A stretch of DNA of 64,000 nucleotides. It comes from Zhouia amylolytica. Its GTDB lineage: Bacteria > Bacteroidota > Bacteroidia > Flavobacteriales > Flavobacteriaceae. The stretch's first letter is position 1. Every line of letters starts with the position of its first letter. The notes under the pieces are model-generated. The model had not been told where the DNA came from, did not search any database, and saw only the letters and a program-made list of their open reading frames with translations. The translations under genes and the position numbers were made by a program. The stretch spans positions 248,001 to 312,000 of the forward strand of contig NZ_FPAG01000006.1 in NCBI RefSeq assembly GCF_900116365.1, written 5' to 3'. Positions 16,437-27,501 of this stretch are shown here, in pieces.

Positions 16437-18652
16437 TTCGTTCCTACCAATTTTTTGAGCTTTTCAGAGAGAGAAAACAGGTATTGTAACAAGTCGATTA
16501 CCAGATGTGCTTCTTTTAATCTGCTTCTGGTCTCTTCGGTGATGACCAGGTTTCCTAATGAAATTTCTTCTTGTCTTTTCTTTATAAGTTCCGCATAATG
16601 AGACTTAATCTGGTTGATAGCCTCTCGGTGTTTGAGGCTGTCAGATGTTGCAATATGATTACCCTTCAGTAATTGAATCGATTCGTTAAGGATTTTAATG
16701 ATTTCATCAATGTAGTCATTAAAGTCATTCGAGGCTGATGAGGTATGGTGGTTTTGAATATAAGTTCCGATGGCTGCAGTTGATGATAAAAAGGTGTGTT
16801 GAATGACTACAGCTTCGTATAATACCATAAAGTTTTTTTGTTTCGATTTAGGTTCCTGAGCCATGCGCTGAAAGGTGGCCATTAAATTACCAATGGCTAA
16901 AAATGCTTCCTTTCGCGAAATAACATATGAAGTGCTTTTGCCTTCCTTGTTATTGTAAAGCGACTTTACTTCTTTCAGGTAGTTGATGTTTGATTCAATC
17001 GATTTTATAAGGAGGTCATTGTGGTAATAGAACTCCCAGGCTGGCCATAAAGTGTAATTAGCAACGATAGCTAAACCGGCACCGATTAAGGTGTCTATAA
17101 TACGGTATTGAATAACTTCAAAAGCATTCGGCTGTAAAAGAGCATACACAAAAACGATGTTGAGTGTGATGAAAGTGGCGGACGCTTTGTAATTCTGTTG
17201 TATAAAGGAAAATCCCATGGTCATCGAGACCAGGATAATAGCGATGTACACGTAAATATTTTGAGTAAGAACAATAATGGCCACAGCAATGAGTCCTCCA
17301 ATCAGGGTCCCTGCAATACGTTGTTTCGATCTTTCTTTGGTAAGCCCATAATTTGGCCGCATGATTACAATAATGGTTAAAATAATCCAATAGGCATTTT
17401 GTATCGAAAAAAGGCTGCCAATTAAAAATCCAGCTAAAACTGTAATGGTTAAGCGTAAGGAATGTTTAAAAATGGGCGATTTAAACGAAAGATTCTCTTT
17501 TAGCGTATTGATGCTATAATCTTGGGGAGTAAGTAATTTTTTATTCGGAGATTTTTGTTCTTTTTCGGTTTGTTTTAAGGTGATGGTCAATACTCTTTTT
17601 ATATTCTTGATCTTCTCGGCTTGCTGTTCGATGTAATCGTAAAGATTTCGAAGCAGTAATATCTTATCCCGGTTTTGTTCAACATCAACCGAGGCTTTGT
17701 AATTTTCGATATCATTATGAGCCGTTGCGAGTAAGGTGTCAAGGTCTGCTCCTCGGATACTGCCATTTTTTTTTGAAATTTTAACTGAAAGGATTTCCAG
17801 CTCTATAGCTATATTTTGAGAAATGGCTGCAAAACTTTTAATAATGTTTTTATTGTCTTTTTTAAAGTTTTTATCAATGGTTTTGTAGTTCATCGGGTTG
17901 GCGATGGCCAATTCCAGCATATCGATCAGTTCGATAAATACCATTAACTGCTTTTTGATATAATTGGTGGATCCGGATTTAATACGGGCATTGAGTAAAA
18001 CCGACCTTAAAGACTCGTGCTTTTCGTTTAATTCTGTTTGTAATTGAAATAGTTTTTTTAAAAGCTCTTTTCTTTCACTATCATCTACAAGAATTAATTC
18101 AGCTCTTGTATTGAGATAGTCTGCAGTTAATCTCATTACCTCCGAAAGAAGTTGCATGCTGAACTGAGTCGGATTTATGAGTGAATAGGCTGTTGATAAT
18201 AACAAGTACCATAGTCCTCCTAAGGCAGTAACTCCTGCGTGTAAAATAATATCATGGCCCGTTCTTAAATGAGCCATGCTTATTGCTATGGCCAGGAGGC
18301 CTGACAGCGATACCAGAGATGCTCTGAAACCATAAACTGAAATATAAGCATAGAAGAAGACCAGGACAAGCAGCGTTATACTGATCAGGATGTAATTCTG
18401 GTACGTAAGGTTGATTAAAATGATATTAATCACTGCAAAAATAATCGCAGCAAGAACTCCGTAAAGTTTGTGTTTCGTGTTACCCGGGATGTCGGGAACC
18501 GAGGTTAGTAAAACTCCAAACGCCAATGAGGCTCCCATTTCAATTTTACCAGCAAAATAGCTTATAGCAATAGCCGTAACCGCAGCTAAAGTAATTAGTA
18601 GGCCTTTGGCGAATTGAAAGCTTTTGAAAAATTGGGTTACTTCCTTTAGCAT
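16433..18652 (-). CDS. FUSC family (YccS/YhfK-like) inner-membrane protein
   Basis: 739 residues with two membrane halves: helices at about 15-155 and again at about 395-525, separated by a cytosolic helical region of ~200 residues, and a C-terminal soluble domain. The second half has the FUSC signature ILTIIVIMRPNYGLTKERSKQRIAGTLIG-like block (read in pieces: VIMRPNYGLTKERSKQRI, GTLIGGLIA). Relatives include AaeB-type aromatic acid exporters and YccS; transport of aromatic acids or other small anions is possible but unproven. A -7 box (TAACTTTG) lies about 20 bp upstream. Confidence 0.88.
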   Translation of the reverse strand: MLKEVTQFFKSFQFAKGLLITLAAVTAIAISYFAGKIEMGASLAFGVLLTSVPDIPGNTKHKLYGVLAAIIFAVINIILINLTYQNYILISITLLVLVFFYAYISVYGFRASLVSLSGLLAIAISMAHLRTGHDIILHAGVTALGGLWYLLLSTAYSLINPTQFSMQLLSEVMRLTADYLNTRAELILVDDSERKELLKKLFQLQTELNEKHESLRSVLLNARIKSGSTNYIKKQLMVFIELIDMLELAIANPMNYKTIDKNFKKDNKNIIKSFAAISQNIAIELEILSVKISKKNGSIRGADLDTLLATAHNDIENYKASVDVEQNRDKILLLRNLYDYIEQQAEKIKNIKRVLTITLKQTEKEQKSPNKKLLTPQDYSINTLKENLSFKSPIFKHSLRLTITVLAGFLIGSLFSIQNAYWIILTIIVIMRPNYGLTKERSKQRIAGTLIGGLIAVAIIVLTQNIYVYIAIILVSMTMGFSFIQQNYKASATFITLNIVFVYALLQPNAFEVIQYRIIDTLIGAGLAIVANYTLWPAWEFYYHNDLLIKSIESNINYLKEVKSLYNNKEGKSTSYVISRKEAFLAIGNLMATFQRMAQEPKSKQKNFMVLYEAVVIQHTFLSSTAAIGTYIQNHHTSSASNDFNDYIDEIIKILNESIQLLKGNHIATSDSLKHREAINQIKSHYAELIKKRQEEISLGNLVITEETRSRLKEAHLVIDLLQYLFSLSEKLKKLVGTN

Positions 18653-18670
18653 TATGATCTCTTAGCTTTA

Positions 18671-18678
18671 CAAAGTTA
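18671..18678 (-). promoter_or_regulatory. -7 promoter element of the FUSC gene
   Basis: TAACTTTG on the minus strand, an exact TAnnTTTG match, 18 bp before the ATG. No clear TTG is present at -33. Confidence 0.5.
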
Positions 18679-18900
18679 AAATACTCTTTCGTTTTAATTC
18701 CTATACGATCCCAATAAAGTTGAAGTTATATCGGCATTTCTTGTAAGATTACTGAAACAAAATTAACTTTGGGCAGCTGTTAAAAAAAAGACGTTATATT
18801 TACATTACTAAAAGATAAACAGTTTTTTAGTATTAGAAATAACCTGCCTGCTGATAACAGATGTACACTTAAAAAACTAAAACTAACTCAAAAAACAGGG

Positions 18901-20526
18901 ATGAAGAAAATTTGTTTACTCTTTCTCGCATTCGCAATGTCATGTACCAAAAAGGAGAAAATTGACCTTTTAGTTACCAATGCAAATATTTATACTGTGG
19001 ATTCAGCTTTTAGCAAGGCTGAAGCAATGGCTGTAAAGAACGGTAAAATTATGGCAGTTGGCCTTAACGAAGAGCTTACAGAAATTTATGAAAGTCAAAG
19101 AATTTTAGATGCTAAAGGGAAAACCATACTTCCCGGGCTTATAGACGCCCATTGTCATTTTTTTGGTTTGGGGCTTAATCAGCAGATGGTAGACCTTTTA
19201 GACACGAAGAGTTATGAAGAGGTGTTGCAAAAGGTTGTTGCTTTTCAGAAGGAAAAACAAAAGGATTTTATTTTCGGAAGGGGATGGGATCAAAATGATT
19301 GGGAGGAAAAAATATTCCCGAATAAGGATAGGTTAGATAAGTTGTTTCCTGATACTCCCGTTGTTTTACAGCGGATAGATGGACACGCATATCTGGTAAA
19401 TCAAAAGGCCTTAGATCTTGCCGGAATAACAAAGGAAACTAAAGTTTCAGGAGGAGAGATCGTGATTGAGGATGGAGCCCTTACCGGAGTTTTAATAGAC
19501 AATCCAATGGCTATGATCGATGCGATTGTACCGGATATTAGCAGAGCAGACCAGGCAAAAGCTTTGCTGGATGCCCAAGCGTTATGTTTGGATTTTGGAT
19601 TGACCACAGTGAGTGATGCTGGACTTGACAGAGAGGTTATTGAGTTGATTGATAGTATGCAGCAACAAGGAGATCTAAAAATGAGAGTTTATGCCATGGT
19701 AAGTAATAATAAAGAAAACCTTGATTTTTATTTGCCTAAAGGAATTATTAAAACGGACCATCTCAATGTAAGATCAGTAAAGGTTTATGGAGATGGAGCC
19801 TTGGGCTCAAGAGGAGCAGCCTTGAAAGAGGAGTATTCGGACAAACACCATCATTTTGGAGCTATGGTTACTTCCGTGGACGAAATTCATGACCTGGCAA
19901 CACGAATTGCTGCTTCTGATTATCAAATGAATACACATGCTATAGGAGACTCCGCTAATGCAGTCGTTTTGAAAGCTTATGAGGCTGCTTTAACAGGAAA
20001 ATCAGATCGACGCTGGCGAATTGAACATGCCCAGGTAATCGATGGAGAGGATTTTAATTATTTTAGTAAAGGGATTATACCATCGGTACAGCCTACACAT
20101 GCCACAAGTGATATGTATTGGGCTGAGGATAGGTTGGGAGAAGATCGGATTGAGAGGGCTTATGCATATAAAACGCTTTTGAATAAATCTGGGGTACTTG
20201 CTTTAGGTACTGATTTTCCGGTAGAGAAAGTGAGCCCGTTTTTAACTTTTTATGCGGCCGTAGCTCGCAAGGATCTTGAGGATTATCCTAAAAACGGATT
20301 TCAAACCAAAGATGCATTAACAAGAGAAGAAACCCTGAAAGGGATGACCATATGGGCCGCTTTTGCGAATTTTGAAGAGCAAGAGAAAGGTAGTTTGGAG
20401 CCTGGTAAATTTGCAGATTTTATTATCCTTGACAAGGATATTATGCAAGTTCCTATAGAGGAGGTTCCTGATCTGCAAGTAGAGCATACCTATTTAGGAG
20501 GGGAGTTGATGCCGAAAAAAGAATAG
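18901..20526 (+). CDS. YtcJ-like amidohydrolase, probable lipoprotein
   Basis: 541 residues. The N-terminus ends in the lipobox AMSC with Cys15, so it is likely exported and lipid-anchored. Amidohydrolase-3 features: PGLIDAHCHFFGLG (first metal His pair), VYGDGALGSRGA, NTHAIGDSAN, WRIEHAQVI and the C-terminal ALGTDFPVEKVSP and LEPGKFADFIILDKDI. Substrate is unknown; relatives hydrolyse amides or cyclic compounds. Upstream a TATATTTA box lies near 18796. A long palindromic terminator shared with the facing gene follows. Confidence 0.88.
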   Translation: MKKICLLFLAFAMSCTKKEKIDLLVTNANIYTVDSAFSKAEAMAVKNGKIMAVGLNEELTEIYESQRILDAKGKTILPGLIDAHCHFFGLGLNQQMVDLLDTKSYEEVLQKVVAFQKEKQKDFIFGRGWDQNDWEEKIFPNKDRLDKLFPDTPVVLQRIDGHAYLVNQKALDLAGITKETKVSGGEIVIEDGALTGVLIDNPMAMIDAIVPDISRADQAKALLDAQALCLDFGLTTVSDAGLDREVIELIDSMQQQGDLKMRVYAMVSNNKENLDFYLPKGIIKTDHLNVRSVKVYGDGALGSRGAALKEEYSDKHHHFGAMVTSVDEIHDLATRIAASDYQMNTHAIGDSANAVVLKAYEAALTGKSDRRWRIEHAQVIDGEDFNYFSKGIIPSVQPTHATSDMYWAEDRLGEDRIERAYAYKTLLNKSGVLALGTDFPVEKVSPFLTFYAAVARKDLEDYPKNGFQTKDALTREETLKGMTIWAAFANFEEQEKGSLEPGKFADFIILDKDIMQVPIEEVPDLQVEHTYLGGELMPKKE

Positions 20527-20550
20527 TGTTGCTAAGTAGCATATTGATAT

Positions 20551-20579
20551 AAAAAAGCACCTCATTGAGGTGCTTTTTT
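20551..20579. terminator. Bidirectional terminator between the amidohydrolase and DUF2911 genes
   Basis: AAAAAAGCACCTC pairs with GAGGTGCTTTTTT around an ATT loop. A-runs and T-runs on both sides let it serve both convergent genes. Confidence 0.92.
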
Positions 20580-20598
20580 ATTTTTAAATCTGAAAGAT

Positions 20599-21141
20599 CT
20601 ACAGGCCAAATGGGATGGCTACTCTGGTAGTGTCCCAACCTAAAACCATATCGATTTTATTGTCATCTTCTTTTTTAAATGCAATGGAGAAAGCTTCCAA
20701 AGATTCGTTGCCCTGAGCCACAGGTACTGTAATTCTGGCAACATCATTGGCTTCCTTGTACGAATAGGCTCCCCAAACATCTGTATCATTGTTTAGGATG
20801 ATCGTCCAGTCGTTAGCTCCAGGAATGGTGTACAAGGTGTAGGTTCCAGCTTTTACTGGTTTGTCTCCAAACATAACATCCTGGTAAAATCGAATTTCCG
20901 TAGCTTCGTTAGCTCCTGTTCTCCAAACTTTTTCAAAAGGAACTAAATTCCCAAAGACACTTCGTCCTTTCATCAGCGGTCTTGAATAGATAACTTTGAT
21001 ACTGGGCGCTGCATTGCGATCAGTTTTGTAGTATGCAATGTCTGCAACACTCTTGTCAATTCCGCTAAATTTCTGAGCACTAATTTCGTTGAAAGCTAAT
21101 AAAGCCGTAAATAGTGTGATTACTAAGGTTAGTTTTTTCAT
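20599..21141 (-). CDS. Secreted DUF2911 protein
   Basis: 180 residues with a signal peptide (MKKLTLVITLFTALLAFNEIS, cut near SAQ). The body matches DUF2911: VIYSRPLMKGRSVFGNLVPF, VWRTGANEATEIRF, GTYTLYTIPG and WTIILN. The domain is common in Bacteroidota periplasm or outer surface; function unknown. Minus-strand TACCTTTA upstream (near 21171-21178) is a plausible -7 box. Confidence 0.9.
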   Translation of the reverse strand: MKKLTLVITLFTALLAFNEISAQKFSGIDKSVADIAYYKTDRNAAPSIKVIYSRPLMKGRSVFGNLVPFEKVWRTGANEATEIRFYQDVMFGDKPVKAGTYTLYTIPGANDWTIILNNDTDVWGAYSYKEANDVARITVPVAQGNESLEAFSIAFKKEDDNKIDMVLGWDTTRVAIPFGL

Positions 21142-21360
21142 TTGTAGTTAATTTTATTTAAGACAATAAAGGTAATTAGTTAAAATGGTTTCTTCCTATA
21201 GTGGTTTAGTTAATGTTTTTTTAAAAAAGGAGACTTACAAATTGTAATAGGTTGTAGCATGATTTAATGTTTGAAGTTTCTTTTTGTGTGTAATCGCGTA
21301 TGTTTAGTTTTTAATAGTAACTCATAATGATGTTTTGGTTTTTAAATTGAAACTATAATC

Positions 21361-21369
21361 TAATATTTG
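21361..21369 (+). promoter_or_regulatory. -7 promoter element of asnB
   Basis: TAATATTTG, one base longer in the spacer than the TAnnTTTG consensus, about 36 bp before the ATG. A TTTTGG at about 21333 may serve as -33. Confidence 0.4.
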
Positions 21370-21405
21370 CCTTGTAATTATAAATGATATAAAAGCAATA
21401 TTGAT

Positions 21406-23076
21406 ATGTGTGGAATTGTTTGTGCATTCGATTTAAAAGAGCAAGCGGAGGTTCTAAGACCTCAATTGTTAGAAATGAGTAAAAAATTACGTCATAGAGG
21501 TCCTGATTGGAGTGGGATATATAGTAATGATAAGGCAGTTATGGCGCATGAGCGTTTGGCTATCGTTGATCCCGCATCAGGAGGTCAACCGCTCCTTAGT
21601 GAAGATGAGAAGTTTGTTTTGGCGGCCAATGGTGAGATTTATAACCATAGAGAGCTGCGTAAGCAATTTGAAGGTAGATACAATTTTCAGACACAGTCTG
21701 ATTGTGAGGTGATCCTTGCTTTATATCAGGAGAAGGGGCCAGGATTTATCGATGAGATGAATGGTATTTTTGGGTTCGCTCTATACGATGTTGATAAAGA
21801 TGAATATTTTGTGGCCAGAGATCATATGGGGATCATTCCGCTCTATATTGGTTGGGACCAAAATGGAACTTTCTATGTGGCTTCTGAATTGAAAGCTTTA
21901 GAAGGAATTTGTACTAAAATTGAAATTTTTCCTCCGGGACATTACCTGCACAGTTCAGATGGTGAGTTGAAACGTTGGTATACTCGCGACTGGACCGAAT
22001 TTGAAACGGTTAAGGAGGCAGAGACAAGTATAGAAAAGGTTCGTCAGGCATTGGAGGATGCAGTTCACAGACAATTAATGAGCGACGTTCCATATGGGGT
22101 GCTTCTTTCAGGAGGATTGGATTCTTCTGTGACTTCGGCAATAGCAAAAAAATATTCCGAAAAAAGAATTGAAAGTGATGATACAGATCAGGCTTGGTGG
22201 CCTCGACTGCATTCTTTCTCTGTAGGTTTGGAAGGTTCACCTGATTTGGCTGCGGCTAAAAAGGTTGCCGATCATATCGGAACTGTACATCATGAAATTA
22301 AATTCACGATACAGGAAGGTCTGGATGCCATAAAAGATGTGATCTATCATTTGGAGACCTACGATATTACAACTGTCAGGGCTTCTACTCCAATGTATTT
22401 AATGGCAAGAGTAATTAAGTCGATGGGGATTAAAATGGTCTTATCGGGTGAAGGAGCTGATGAGCTGTTTGGAGGGTATCTGTATTTCCATAAAGCACCT
22501 ACCGCTAAAGATTTTCACGATGAAACAGTTCGTAAGTTAGATAAGCTTTATCAGTATGATTGCTTGAGGGCTAACAAGTCTTTGGCAGCATGGGGAATTG
22601 AAGGTCGTGTGCCGTTCTTGGATAAAGAGTTTATTGATGTAGCAATGAGTATTAACCCTCAGGATAAAATGATAAATGGAGAGCGCATGGAAAAATGGGT
22701 TATCCGAAAGGCGTTTGAGTCCTATATTCCTGAAAGTGTTGCCTGGAGACAAAAGGAGCAATTTTCTGATGGAGTTGGGTATAGCTGGATAGATACCTTG
22801 AAAGAATTAGTGGAAGCCGAGGTTTCGGATGAGCAGCTGGCCAATGCTAAATTCAGATTCCCGATCCAGACGCCAAGATCGAAAGAAGAATATTACTATC
22901 GCACAATATTTGCTGAACACTTTCCTTCTGATACGGCTGCTTTAACAGTGCCTTCAGTGCCTTCGGTGGCTTGTAGTACACCAATTGCACTAGAGTGGGA
23001 TGAAGCATTTAAGAACATGAACGAGCCTTCTGGAAGAGCAATTAGCAATGTTCATACTGATGCCTACGTGAGTTAA
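21406..23076 (+). CDS. asnB: Glutamine-hydrolysing asparagine synthetase B
   Basis: 556 residues, normal for AsnB. The N-terminal glutaminase domain starts with MCGI, whose Cys2 is the nucleophile after Met removal. The synthetase domain carries the PP-loop LLSGGLDSS near 232 and VLSGEGADELFGGYLYF near 346. It makes asparagine from aspartate using glutamine nitrogen and ATP. The C-terminal ~50 residues (TVPSVPSVACSTPIALEWD) match E. coli-type AsnB. Single gene, with its own promoter box and a GC-rich terminator. Confidence 0.97.
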   Translation: MCGIVCAFDLKEQAEVLRPQLLEMSKKLRHRGPDWSGIYSNDKAVMAHERLAIVDPASGGQPLLSEDEKFVLAANGEIYNHRELRKQFEGRYNFQTQSDCEVILALYQEKGPGFIDEMNGIFGFALYDVDKDEYFVARDHMGIIPLYIGWDQNGTFYVASELKALEGICTKIEIFPPGHYLHSSDGELKRWYTRDWTEFETVKEAETSIEKVRQALEDAVHRQLMSDVPYGVLLSGGLDSSVTSAIAKKYSEKRIESDDTDQAWWPRLHSFSVGLEGSPDLAAAKKVADHIGTVHHEIKFTIQEGLDAIKDVIYHLETYDITTVRASTPMYLMARVIKSMGIKMVLSGEGADELFGGYLYFHKAPTAKDFHDETVRKLDKLYQYDCLRANKSLAAWGIEGRVPFLDKEFIDVAMSINPQDKMINGERMEKWVIRKAFESYIPESVAWRQKEQFSDGVGYSWIDTLKELVEAEVSDEQLANAKFRFPIQTPRSKEEYYYRTIFAEHFPSDTAALTVPSVPSVACSTPIALEWDEAFKNMNEPSGRAISNVHTDAYVS

Positions 23077-23105
23077 ATTGTAGAATGTCTGATATAGTTT
23101 TAAAG

Positions 23106-23132
23106 GCGCCGTATTCTTACGGCGCTTTTTTT
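23106..23132 (+). terminator. Terminator of asnB
   Basis: GCGCCGTA at 23106-23113 pairs with TACGGCGC at 23118-23125, followed by seven T. Confidence 0.93.
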
Positions 23133-23189
23133 GTTGAGTTTTCACAAGTTTTTGTTAATAACTTGGAAGGTTTTATGTTTTTCATAACC

Positions 23190-25194
<2,005 letters not shown>

Positions 25195-25218
25195 GAAATA
25201 ACATAAAATTGTTGTAAA

Positions 25219-25247
25219 AAACTCACGAGAACTCTCGTGAGTTTTTT
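25219..25247 (+). terminator. Terminator of gyrB
   Basis: AAACTCACGAGA pairs with TCTCGTGAGTTT (12 bp) and is followed by a run of T. It may act both ways because of the A-run on the left. Confidence 0.93.
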
Positions 25248-25276
25248 TATTTTAGCCATCCCAAATCAAAACAATT

Positions 25277-26284
25277 ATGAAGAAAATTCTATCTATTGCC
25301 TTTATGTGTGCAGGGCTATTTACGAGCGCACAACAAAACATTAATGATTTGCTAGCAGCCGGTATCGATGATGCCGAACGTTATACCAACGATTATTTAG
25401 CTCCTGCTGCCGAAGGGTTAATGTACGGAATGAACAACGGTTGGTTCAACTCTGCAGAAGTAAAACCATTCTTAGGATTTGAGATTTCTTTAATTGGAAA
25501 CGCAAGTCCGATTAAGGATAATAAAAAGTCTTTCACTTTAGATACCTCACAATATGAAAACCTACAGTTTGTCGATGGCAGTGTGAGTAAAGAAGTTGCT
25601 ACAGCTTTAGGAGACCTTCAGGGAATAGAGGTGTTTGTTGACGGAGGCCAACCGGGTACTTTTGACGACGCTGTTTTCGAACTACCTTCTGGTTTGTCGG
25701 CAGAAAACATTGATTTTATTCCCACAGCAATGTTGCAGGCAAGTGTAGGACTTATAAAACATACGGAGGTGAAAGTTCGATTATTGCCTAAAACCTCCTA
25801 TGACGACGCTTCCCTGGCCTATTATGGCTTTGGGTTGCAGCATGAGTTATCGGAATGGTTGCCGGGTAATAATTTGATGCCGGTAGCGATTTCAGGTTTA
25901 ATAGCGTATTCTCATCTAAATGGTGAATATGACTTTACGGATACCCAAATCGTCGATGGAGAAAATCAGCGCTTTGAAACCAAAGCGGATACCTGGGTTT
26001 TTAATTTGATCGCTTCAACCAAATTACCGGTGATAAATTTTTATGGAAGTGTAGGGTATTTGACTGGTAAATCGAATACGGATATTTTAGGAACCTATGT
26101 GGTTGAGCAAGGGCCTTTACAATCAGAAACTGTAGTGGATCCATTCTCAATAGCAAAAAGCGCATCAGGAGTTAAAGCCACACTCGGTACGAAGCTGAAA
26201 ATTAGCTTTTTCCGCATTAACGCAGATTATACTTTTGGGGAGTTCGATAGTTTCAATCTGGGGATTAATTTTGGATTCAGGTAA
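25277..26284 (+). CDS. DUF6588 family putative outer-membrane protein
   Basis: 335 residues with a signal peptide (KKILSIAFMCAGLFTSAQ). N-terminal NINDLLAAGIDDAERYTNDYL and the ensuing beta-rich body with GLQHELSEWLPGNN match the DUF6588 family. Alternating hydrophobic strands and a C-terminal aromatic end (SFNLGINFGFR) suggest an outer-membrane beta-barrel. Function unknown. It begins ~30 bp after the gyrB terminator, so it needs its own promoter, which I could not place. Confidence 0.8.
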   Translation: MKKILSIAFMCAGLFTSAQQNINDLLAAGIDDAERYTNDYLAPAAEGLMYGMNNGWFNSAEVKPFLGFEISLIGNASPIKDNKKSFTLDTSQYENLQFVDGSVSKEVATALGDLQGIEVFVDGGQPGTFDDAVFELPSGLSAENIDFIPTAMLQASVGLIKHTEVKVRLLPKTSYDDASLAYYGFGLQHELSEWLPGNNLMPVAISGLIAYSHLNGEYDFTDTQIVDGENQRFETKADTWVFNLIASTKLPVINFYGSVGYLTGKSNTDILGTYVVEQGPLQSETVVDPFSIAKSASGVKATLGTKLKISFFRINADYTFGEFDSFNLGINFGFR

Positions 26285-26311
26285 AAGAAGAAATTATAAC
26301 AAAGTTTAAAT

Positions 26312-26338
26312 AAAAGGAGTCCAAAAGACTCCTTTTTT
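26312..26338 (+). terminator. Terminator of the DUF6588 gene
   Basis: AAAAGGAGTC pairs with GACTCCTTTT around CAAAA, followed by T. Confidence 0.92.
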
Positions 26339-26421
26339 CATGCTATAAACTATGGATAATCAATAAATTTAACGAACTTTGCTACCGTTTTTAAAAATTA
26401 TCAAATAATAAAATATATCAT

Positions 26422-27357
26422 ATGAAAGTTACAGTAGTAGGTGCAGGTGCCGTTGGAGCAAGTTGTGCTGAATATATTGCGATTAAAGATTTTGCTTCAG
26501 AAGTTGTTTTAGTAGATATTAAAGAAGGCGTTGCCGAAGGGAAGGCAATGGACCTTATGCAGACAGCTTCATTGAATGGTTTTGATACCAAAATTACAGG
26601 TTCTACAAATGATTATTCTAAAACAGCAGATAGTGATATTGCTGTAATTACAAGTGGTATTCCTCGTAAACCTGGTATGACGCGTGAAGAGCTTATCGGT
26701 ATTAATGCTGGTATTGTAAAATCAGTTACTGAAAGTCTTTTAGCGCATTCTCCGAATGCAATTATTATTGTGGTTAGTAATCCGATGGATACTATGACCT
26801 ATTTAGCGCATAAAGTTACAGACCTTCCAAAGAATCGTATCATTGGAATGGGAGGTGCTTTAGACAGTGCACGATTCAAGTATAGATTGGCAGAAGCCTT
26901 GGGGGCTCCAATTTCTGATGTTGACGGAATGGTGATCGGAGGTCATAGTGATACCGGAATGATTCCTTTAACGCGTTTGGCGACAAGAAACAGTGTTCCT
27001 GTTTCTAAATTCCTTTCTGAAGAGCGTTTAAATCAGGTAATGGAAGATACTAAAGTAGGTGGTGCTACCCTGACTAAATTGTTAGGAACCAGTGCTTGGT
27101 ATGCACCAGGAGCTGCTGTTTCAGCAATGGTTCAGGCAATTGCTTGTGATCAGAAGAAAATGTTCCCTTGCTCATGTTTCTTAGAAGGAGAGTATGGACT
27201 GAATGATATTTCTATTGGAGTTCCTGCTATTATCGGTAGAAACGGTATTGAAGAAATCGTAGAGATCGAGCTGGATGAAGCAGAAAAAGCGAAGTTAACT
27301 TCAAGCGCCGAAGCAGTAAGTAAAACGAACGGAGCATTAAGTGATATTTTGAAATAA
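26422..27357 (+). CDS. mdh: Malate dehydrogenase (LDH-like type)
   Basis: 311 residues. N-terminal Rossmann VVGAGAVGASCA, substrate arginine region IPRKPGMTREEL, VVSNPMDTMTYL, and catalytic histidine in GGHSDTGMIPL. This is the lactate-dehydrogenase-like malate dehydrogenase used by Bacteroidota to oxidise malate to oxaloacetate with NAD in the TCA cycle. Length is typical. Single gene between two terminators. Confidence 0.97.
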   Translation: MKVTVVGAGAVGASCAEYIAIKDFASEVVLVDIKEGVAEGKAMDLMQTASLNGFDTKITGSTNDYSKTADSDIAVITSGIPRKPGMTREELIGINAGIVKSVTESLLAHSPNAIIIVVSNPMDTMTYLAHKVTDLPKNRIIGMGGALDSARFKYRLAEALGAPISDVDGMVIGGHSDTGMIPLTRLATRNSVPVSKFLSEERLNQVMEDTKVGGATLTKLLGTSAWYAPGAAVSAMVQAIACDQKKMFPCSCFLEGEYGLNDISIGVPAIIGRNGIEEIVEIELDEAEKAKLTSSAEAVSKTNGALSDILK

Positions 27358-27374
27358 TGCTTACAATACTTTCA

Positions 27375-27412
27375 AAAAAATCCTGCTGAATTGTTTTCAT
27401 GCAGGATTTTTT
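27375..27412 (+). terminator. Terminator of mdh
   Basis: AAAAAATCCTGC pairs with GCAGGATTTTTT across a 14-nt loop. Confidence 0.9.
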
Positions 27413-27433
27413 GTATAGTAACCTTAAAATAAA

Positions 27434-27464
27434 TTGGTTTATCATCGTGTAAATTTTATATTTG
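27434..27464 (+). promoter_or_regulatory. secDF promoter
   Basis: TTG at 27434-27436, a 20-bp spacer and TATATTTG at 27457-27464. A full match to the Bacteroidota promoter; leader about 30 nt. Confidence 0.7.
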
Positions 27465-27501
27465 CTCGTTTTTAAAATTTGACTATTAAATAAAATTTAG
27501 G

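Noticed and set aside
17118-17390. 90-residue ORF inside the FUSC gene
   Set aside because: It lies in another frame of a well-supported membrane protein and its composition is not protein-like.
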